Notes under the pieces: generated by a model
Databases searched by the model: none
Told to the model about the DNA's origin: nothing
The model's input: only the letters and a program-made list of their open reading frames with translations
From: Ampullaceana balthica
Taxonomy: Eukaryota; Mollusca; Gastropoda; Lymnaeidae
Length of the DNA: 64,000 nucleotides
Reading direction: 5' to 3'
Assembly (NCBI GenBank): GCA_944989445.1
Contig: CALYLW010000554.1
Coordinates: 1-64,000, forward strand
In this document: positions 56,611 to 64,000 of the stretch, piece after piece
How the letters are laid out: every line of letters starts with the position of its first letter
Position numbering within the stretch: the stretch's first letter is position 1
Program-made: the position numbers and the translations under genes

Positions 56611-59059
56611 GTAAGTAAAATTAACCTTATGCTTGCCACATTAGCCTCATTAGCAATGGTATTGAAATTATCAGTAGCATTTTTTATTATTCTTTTGTAT
56701 GTTGTCTTTTGTTGGTTTTTCATTTTTTTAAAAAAAGGATACACATTTTATAGACTTGTTCATTGAATGAGAGAGCTTTCTTTATAATATCCAAGTGAAT
56801 GAAAGAACAAGTTTTTTATACTTTGTAACACGCAGTCTTTCTTATTTTATATGTAATTCTTTCTGAGTTGATTTACATCTTTTTTTTTATATTCATTTTG
56901 TGCGTTTTCATAGATGTAATAAAAACTATACCTTATGTAGCTATAGAATAAATATCTATATCTTTGGTTGTCAGCCCCAACAGAAAGTTTTTTAATAGTG
57001 ATGGTAAATGACTTTTTTTTTAAACCAAATGCACCCACAATGGTTGCAATACATTTAGGTGGGGAACAACAATTAAATAAGATCTTAATAACCATCATTG
57101 GAACTTATGCAGATGGATGTTTGAAACTATCTGTATTAGATGCATCATTTCCATGGTAACACACCCAGTTGAATTCCTCCATACCCACCTTTATGGGCCT
57201 TTGTGTCAGCAAGGAGCAACAGTTAGTCTGACACCTGACATGGCCATTGTATTTATTTTTTTGTCCCTGGGCACAGCAGTCTATTTGGATGTGAACCCAT
57301 CAGAGACAACTTCAGGAAACCCACTTCATAGGGCCTGTTGGTGTATTTTGTTGATACATGCCTCTAATATAAATAATAGTGATAATTTGGCCACTTATTT
57401 TAATAGATCAGTTAATAGTACATGTAGATGTTTATGTGCTTGTTGAGTGAAATAAGGCCACAGGTGGCTAGTCGCATGTATTTAAAATGAATCTTCAGTT
57501 ATTTGACACTAATTTTGAACATTTGGAAGTATTGCTAACACATAACATCAGGCATTTGACCTGATCGGTGTGAATGAGAGCATTTCAAGGTCTTATTCTT
57601 TATTCCCACTTTGACAAAGGGCTTTGCGGCCGACATCTGCTCTGGCGGTTGCCGCCCTTCTTCCTCCCCCTCCCCCCTTCCCCATTTGTCCTCCAGTGAT
57701 TCTTTCTTTCTCTGCCATCTCCCATGAAGTGGCTTTGTTGACAGGATACTGTAGCGGGAAGTGGATCATCTTTATTAGTGAGATAACTACTTGTTATTGA
57801 GACCCGGGTCAACATTGGGAGATTCAAGTGAGGAAGTGGGGCTGGGGGAGGGGTCTTTGTTCTTCCTGGTAATCTTGTAATACTGCGATCAGTTGACAGT
57901 TCACCAAAGAACGCCAGTAAGGGTTCTCAACCTGTGTCCATCAGTAACTCATTGGCTGAGTGGAGATGTAAATCAGAATGAAGGCTCTCCTTGATAACCC
58001 CGCTGAATACCGGCTTATATCTGGCTACGAAATGCACCTTCTCTTGGCCTTTCGCCAAATTATTTCTGTGCCGTCGTAAAGTCGTGTGACGAATGCCGAT
58101 ATAATTGAAGGCTGTAGCGTTTATCAATAGTCATGAACCTTGGTCTTGGGACCGCACGTGGTTATTTAAGTGTGTTGTTTAGTAGGCTCAGCTAGAACTA
58201 GAGGAGCTCACCCACAAACGTGCTATAGTTTGAACCAAACATATTTTATGAATTAGTACCGACGTGCTCGTTTGTATTTTTACGAACAACTTGCGTCAAA
58301 CTGGATTAAATCTAACGATATTGTAAACCACCTAACTCAGTTTCACAATCAAACCCCCATTTTTTTTTATCAAATCTATTCATACAAACAAGTTTTTAAG
58401 TGTGGTGTTGTTTTTTTTTAAATTTAAAAAAAAATTTTTTTGTTAAATCATTGTGACCAGCTTTAGCTTTGCAGCTAATGCTTTTTGGGAGGAACTTAAC
58501 CAACCGGCCATTTCCCTTCTAATTCTGAGGACACGTTGCAACACCGTCGCTAAAAAGTTTTCCTTGTCCTGCCGATTGCAATACCGTGTGACGCTGCTGC
58601 CATGTTTGCACGCTGCCTTGATCCATGAATTGATCCCCCCTTACCTCACAATGCGACGCCGCCGTTATGCCGCCGCCCAGGCCGCCCTCACCTTTCACCG
58701 CTAGCCAGGTGTAAACGCCTAACCGCACCACTCCATCAGGCACTCAAACCCGCCTTTCAGAGAACACATGTCGACTGACAATCACCATAGAAAAACCCCT
58801 GGGCTGGAAAGCGCATTTTGGGGCTGGCTTTGTGGGTCACTGGAATATGGCTCATTGTGATGCCATGGGTATAATTGACTCAAGTCTACCACCATCGCCG
58901 TTGAAGACTTTAACATTTAACCCTGACTCTTAACCCCTTTCCCATCTACTTGGACAATTTAACTGCAGCAGTGTTTGCAAGTAGAAGGGTGGCATAATTG
59001 AAATCAAGGACTAGCACCAAAGAGTAATAATTATTGCCAAAGTTTTAACTCCAAATAAC
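56611..59059 (+). other. ASH1L intron 4, first part
   Basis: Opens with GTAAGTAAAA. No exon with ASH1 character was found. From 57550 to 58750 base composition is more mixed, with C-rich runs near 57655-57685 and several unrelated short ORFs (for example 58453-58704); none has a domain or good splice context. I see no transposon ends. Confidence 0.5.
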
Positions 59060-59139
59060 AGGCTTTAGAGCGGAAAAAATGCAGTTCACAAACACATAGT
59101 CTATGTGTTTGTGAACTGCATTTTTCCGCTCTAAAGCCT
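59060..59139. repeat. Near-perfect 80-bp palindrome
   Basis: The left arm (59060-59099) AGGCTTTAGAGCGGAAAAAA, TGCAGTTCACAAACACATAG is complementary to the right arm (59101-59139) over its full length except for one extra A in the left arm. Only one base, T at 59100, separates the arms. As RNA it would form a stem of 39 bp with almost no loop. It could be a new inverted duplication or a fold-back mobile element. It is not a normal microRNA precursor, because the loop is too small. Confidence 0.96.
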
Positions 59140-59541
59140 ATACTATGATAAATCGCATATTCGCGAGGAAGATTGCGCATGTTTGGTTATCAGTCACTAA
59201 CAGTGCTATAAATCCTTTTTTCCAGAGTTTAACCTCTAAATATGATCCACATCATGCTCCCTTTGCAGTTGTTTTTTTTTCATTTAAGTTCGCTAAAATC
59301 ATCAGCCTCCTAGCAACTAAACGGTTGAAGTAAAAATAGATATGAATATGGGTATCGTGAATTGCTATTTGCGGAATTAGTTCATTTTAAGCACTTTTTG
59401 CACTGTATTCTGATGTTACCACTTCAGTATACTCATGGGTTGGCTGCAGATTTCTCCTGCACTCACAGAAAGTTAAACCCAGGTAACAGCGTTTCTTCGC
59501 AATTGATAGGAATGTAAACTGGGTCACCTTCATGTCAGAGA
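59140..59541 (+). other. ASH1L intron 4, spacer
   Basis: Nothing recognised; the 62-residue ORF at 59145-59333 has no domain. Confidence 0.4.
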
Positions 59542-59674
59542 AGTCGTATAACGAAGGTGAAGTAGGTCAACTTTATGGCACAGGAGTAGGAGTCGCATAA
59601 CGAAGGTAAAGTATGTCAACTTTATGGCACAGGAGTAGGAGTCGCATAACGAAGGTAAAGTAGGTCAACTTCAT
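59542..59674 (+). repeat. Tandem repeat, 49-bp unit, 2.7 copies
   Basis: AGTCGCATAACGAAGGTAAA followed by GTAGGTCAACTTTATGGCAC and AGGAGTAGG recurs at 59542, 59591 and 59640 with few changes. Confidence 0.93.
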
Positions 59675-61233
59675 GTTCAAATAAATCATATAAAAATATA
59701 CAGTTTAATTGAATATAATGTACCCTCAAACATTTCTTTTAAACATTTTTTTAATAGATCCGATGTATTTATTTGGGGTTGGCGGTTCAAAAAAATATAT
59801 ATCACAATGAATCACATTGAAATTAAGCATGTCTAAACTTCGACCACTTCGTAACGTTGAATTTAAAATATTGATTTATAGGATTATGTATCAATTTTTT
59901 GGGGTGGGGTAGGCTAGCTAACAACCGTACTATCTTATTCCCACTAAACCTCTTCCACCTTGAACTAGTAATGAACTCCAGAACCCCCCCCCCGCCTCCT
60001 TTATTTTGTTTCTTCTTCTACCCCGTCACACCCTTCCCCACACCTTTGAGCAAGCCTTCAATTTATCACAGAGGATAATTTCATATTAACAGGAAACAAA
60101 TCTCCTTGTCACAGGTCGGCGCGCGACTGTGCACTATTTACTACCTACAGCACTCTGTCGTCCTGATCTCAAATTAATATCGAGAAACTCGTGTATCGAG
60201 TTGTTGTTTTTTCTGCGTGCAGGCCCGGAGAGACACGACGGCACAAACACTTGCTGAAATACAAAACCAGTTTTATATGAAGTCATTGCAACCCTATATA
60301 AACCCCGGCGCTAGATGGCATTCCCCTTCTTCCCCCCGCGTTTAAAAAAAAAGTATCGTAAGCCAAGAAATTTTTGTTTACTGTCCTCGCCGGCTGAAAG
60401 GCTCCCATTGTTCGCTTGCCTAATTATACCGCCCTTGTTGGATTCAGGCCTGTGGAAGCGAAAGGAAAGTGGCGGGACGCACATTACCAGTTTACAACAG
60501 GCTGGTGAGGGGGAAATGAGGGAAGGGGGGTGGGGGGAGAATCCGGTCTTTAGGAGCAGGAAAAAGGGGATCTGAAGTTGATGGAGGCTTTATTTGTTGG
60601 CGGTTGAAGTTGTGGAGGTTAAGGGTTTGAATTTGATACGATTGTGTCTTTAGTTGACTTGAGCTGTGAGGGAGTCGTCATTCCAAGTATGATGCCCGGA
60701 ATCAGGGTAGGGGTATTATTTTTTTTGGATTTTGTTTAACAATAATAGCACCCCGCCCCCAAAGTAGGAAAAAAAAGGATTACATGTGCCAAGAAATTTG
60801 ATTCAACGTTTAGATTTACTCCGTGCTATTTATATTAAGTTCATTGAATCAAGAAATCACGCACCATAATATATTAATTGGCTTAACTTTCGGTTTCCTC
60901 TTTGTTTTAAATAAGGCTACTGCATCTCGTGTTTTGTTTTGTTTTTATTCAAGTCACTTTATTATACATGTAGTAAATTTGGTACAAAAGAATATGCCAA
61001 GCAGAGTATTTTTTTTTAAAGGGATTTTTAAAAAATTGTATCAGATAAGGGTATATGAATAATGTAAACTGGTGACGTTTTGTATGTTTTATGTGGGCGC
61101 GATAAGGGTCGCCGGTTAAAGTTAAAGGTTGAGATCGTTAGGTCAGTTGTGGGAGTGTGCGAGGGATGACCTGTTGTATATCTGCAGATATTTTCACCAA
61201 TACCCCCCCAAAACCACACACAGACACACACAC
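59675..61233 (+). other. ASH1L intron 4, middle part
   Basis: Mixed composition with C runs (59985-59999) and a GC-richer patch around 60110-60560. A CCTATATAAACC phrase at about 60291-60302 resembles a TATA box but has no other promoter sign. No exon or transposon end seen. Confidence 0.4.
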
Positions 61234-61400
61234 ACTAAGATTCGTTGGTCCCTGTACAAAATAAAACGTGTGCCAAGTTGCACAGCATCCACTTTTTCTA
61301 CAACATTTTACAAAATTTGTTGCGCAGTAATCAGTAATTCTAAACTGTTGTGTGGCATCAGTCAGATATCTTTGCAGCCGCGCTGCTTAAAGGGATTCCC
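61234..61400. mobile_element. hAT-type MITE, CAATGTTCCC family, degenerate copy
   Basis: Contains GTGCCAAGTTGCACAGCATC, ACAAAATTTGTTGCGCAGTA and GCTGCTTAAAGGGATTCC, aligned with the intact copy at 61468-61644. The left end is eroded. Confidence 0.7.
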
Positions 61401-61467
61401 GCTCTCAAACCCTCCAACCCAATTACATTGTTTAAAGAAAAAAAACTATATATTACTTTAACCCCAA

Positions 61468-61644
61468 CCAATGTTCTTTCTAAGGTACGTTGGTCTGTGT
61501 GCAAAGTGAATAAACTCGTGTGCAAAGCTGCGCAGCATCCATTTTTTGTGCAATATTTTACCAAATTTGCTGCGCGGTAATTCTAAACTGCTGCGCGGCT
61601 TCGGTCAGATATCTGCGCAACCGCGCAGCTTAAAGGGAACATTG
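61468..61644. mobile_element. hAT-type MITE, CAATGTTCCC family, copy 4
   Basis: Starts CAATGTTCTTTCTAAGG and ends GCTTAAAGGGAACATTG. Perfect 8-bp duplication ACCCCAAC (61460-61467, 61645-61652). Confidence 0.95.
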
Positions 61645-61652
61645 ACCCCAAC

Positions 61653-62699
61653 CCGCTGTGATGTTTCTCTTACAGCAGTGTTTACCAAGTCTGACCCTAA
61701 GTCGATAAACTGTCTCCAAATACACCATGATTGTGGTCTCGCGGTTTACACGTTGATCTCCCCTCCCTCTCATTCTCTCCTCACCGGATCGGGTATTAAA
61801 TTGCCCAACAACGCCGAAGCAATCTGATGTTGACAACCTGAGTATTTGTTGTGTGGTCCGAGTTTCTCTGTTGTAAGAGAAGGTGAGACCCTTGTGTTCT
61901 CCTCTTGAAATGCGTTGAAGGAGTTTAATGTAAGACGATTTCAGTTTGAAGGTTCCTGCTGGTACTGAAAGTCAAAACCAGTTGATTCTTTTATGGTATA
62001 CAGTTATTGGGGAGTGGGGGCTCTTTTTGTTTTCCCATTTACTTTTCCAGTTTCATAAAAATACTTTTTTTTTAAATACATGTATAATTTTTTTTAATGT
62101 ATACGAAAAGTTTTACTACTAGTACTAGCGACATTACATGAAAAATACTTTAAACTGTCCCACTTGTATCTCATTCATTGAAATGCCCCATTTGAAGCCA
62201 ATCCGTTGTATTTTCCATAAATAGAACTGTCTCATTGCGACGTCCTTCCATTGAATTCATTGATTCTCATTTCAATAGATAGAACAATCTGTGACTTCAA
62301 TCCATTAAACAGTATTGTGTTTAACTCAATAGCCCGGGGTATAGTACAATGCACTGAATCGAACCCAATTTAATGGTTCCTTTATCCCTGTATTTAAATT
62401 AGTTTGATTTAATAGTTGTTGTTTGTTTTTGTTTTTTTAGCTAAGCGTCTGATTTTCTTGGACATAATTTATTTGTTTAATTAAACACGTCAATTTTTAT
62501 AGCTCCAATTACCCTGGTCCCGGGGCCTGTATAACGGTGGGGGCTAATTGTACCTTTAAGTCTTTAAGTGGTCCGTGCAGCCAGTTCTGTGGCCAGGACC
62601 TGTCGGTGACAGCTGAGAACCCGGTATCACAGAAGCGGGGCTGCCTAACGATTGACAGCCTACAACGTTCGTTGCTTGATTTTTAAAAGAAATTACCCC
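61653..62699 (+). other. ASH1L intron 4, later part
   Basis: No exon, ORF of note or repeat recognised. Confidence 0.4.
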
Positions 62700-62744
62700 C
62701 CCCCCACACACACACACACACGCACACACACACGCACACACACC
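62695..62744 (+). repeat. C run and (CA)n microsatellite
   Basis: About ten C residues followed by roughly 20 CA units with a few CG changes. Confidence 0.95.
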
Positions 62745-64000
62745 TTTTTTAACGTTAGGCGTTCACGTGCTTTTATTATGGACTGTAATTATTCCGTCAT
62801 GTGAGTCAACGCCTCAAATGGTGTGGTGGCTTTTGACGCCTACGAGGGCTATCGACTCACGCATTATCTGTGGGCTCACCACTCCGATTTATGATGTCAC
62901 GCAGGTGTTGTTTTCCCAACACCTGTAAAAAAATTAAAATTCACTTTTCACCAGATATGTACTTAAGCAGTACGGGTACTCGTACCAAAAAAATGAAAGA
63001 CGAGTCAGGCTTTTGACTAACTTGCACGGTGTCACGTTTTTAAACATAGCGATTTACTATAACACTGAAGAACGATGTCACCTATTCCTTGTTAATTTTA
63101 TGGATCTTCAAACACACTCCCCCACACACACACACAATCTAATAACCGTTTGTCGTTCATCATCGTCACCCATAGCACTACAGCCAAACAGCCCAAAGCC
63201 ATAGAGGGATGTGCTCAATTAAATACTTCCAATCAGATCGATCCATTGCCCCCTGCCTCCACGCTCGACGGACCCTCAGCTGTAGTAGGAGGTCCTCATG
63301 CACCTAATCCATCCGTACAAGTCTTGATCGACCTGTTATCGTTCTTTCTGCCTCTGGGTTTCTGTCTAGTGGTTATTTTAGACCGGCACGCTTTCTATGC
63401 GACCCTCCCATTGCAGTATACTATACCTTTTTTTGTAAACCCCTGACATCATGCCACCGTCTTTTCCCCAACCAAAATTAAGCCAACGATGGCGAGCCCG
63501 AGAAAATATACGGTATTTCCACCACGGTCATTTTTCAATTGTTAGAGGGGAAAAAAGGTCCCAGATAAAATCACAATGCATGGTCTAAATAAACTCCTCG
63601 TGTGTCAATGTTTCCCTATTTGGATTTTCAATAAAAATCGAGTGGGTGATTTTTATACACTTTTTAACAGATATTTATTTTTATTTTACTAACCTCCTTA
63701 CGGCGCAACCGAAACCGTTATTTAATTTTGAGACATCATACTCGGATATCTAAGGAACGAAAAAGCCGTAGGTCAATCGGGTTTTCACATTGATGTTTCC
63801 TTATGTGTGGTAACTCGTACCTGTCAAACCAAAGACGAGAAACTTTTTTATACAACAGTCATTAGTCATGTGTTTCAACCCTTTGGGGATCTGATCTTCG
63901 TCTATATTCTATAATATTCTATATTATATCTTCAAAGAGCATTGATCGATTATTTAGAAAAAGAATAAATTCCTCAGCCCTTGCCGAGATCTTCTGTCAT
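62745..64000 (+). other. ASH1L intron 4, end of window
   Basis: No splice-bounded ASH1 exon found. Two short ORFs (63013-63204, 63150-63446) show no domain. The intron is therefore at least 7.4 kb long. Confidence 0.45.

Noticed and set aside
58453..58704. 83-residue ORF as a possible ASH1L exon
   Set aside because: It has no AWS or SET motifs and no convincing acceptor and donor in phase.
60285..60310. TATA box and promoter in ASH1L intron 4
   Set aside because: CCTATATAAACC stands alone, with no initiator, no downstream ORF and no other support.
56611..64000. SET-domain exons of ASH1L
   Set aside because: I looked for the expected segments after the YSD-YK motif (such as PKSRLI-like or cysteine-rich AWS sequence) and found none in any plus-strand frame.

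Overview
This window looks like a nuclear genome segment from an invertebrate animal, most likely a mollusc (inference). It is AT-rich, has spliced genes with GT-AG introns, very few long ORFs, and dense DNA transposons, Helitrons, LINEs, a tRNA-derived SINE and a large satellite. I see no bacterial, plasmid or phage genes. The mollusc guess rests on the repeat types (LINE tails of GATAA and GAT units, BED-type hATs, Helitrons) and is not proven.

The one clear host gene is the 5' half of an ASH1-like histone H3K36 methyltransferase gene (ASH1L) on the plus strand. Four coding exons (50434-50685, 51154-53905, 54074-55010, 56476-56610) join in frame and give about 1,358 residues: a disordered, basic N-terminal half with three AT-hooks, a conserved block before the catalytic part, and the start of the motif that leads into the AWS/SET region. 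The AWS, SET, post-SET, bromodomain, PHD and BAH exons must lie beyond 64000. The last 7.4 kb of the window reads as one intron, holding a near-perfect 80-bp palindrome, a 49-bp minisatellite and two hAT-type MITEs.

The other 50 kb is mostly repeats. From 1.8 to 9.8 kb is a deep transposon nest in which several insertions can be proved by comparison with unoccupied copies elsewhere in the window: an old repeat (copies also at 9.9 and 16.2 kb) is split by a 2.9-kb Helitron that holds a solo LTR, and by a GGGGCC-ended DNA element that holds a hAT MITE and a second Helitron. The next GGGGCC element holds two LINE fragments and a small inverted-repeat element. From 11.9 to 15.9 kb is an LTR retrotransposon with two LTRs and a decayed gag but no pol. 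At 17.5-18.6 kb is a jockey-like LINE relic split by a hAT MITE. From 23.97 to 29.49 kb is a satellite of about 150 units of 38 and 34 bp with at least two higher-order periods (144 and 106 bp).

From 31 to 49 kb there are Helitrons with textbook 3' hairpin-CTAG ends, several hAT elements with 8-bp target duplications (one with a BED finger, one with a decayed transposase), an RTE-like LINE fragment, nested pogo-like inverted repeats, and a SINE whose 3' end matches the LINE at 18.5 kb. No new multi-gene system was found. The most unusual structures are the ordered nest, the mixed-length satellite, and the intronic palindrome.
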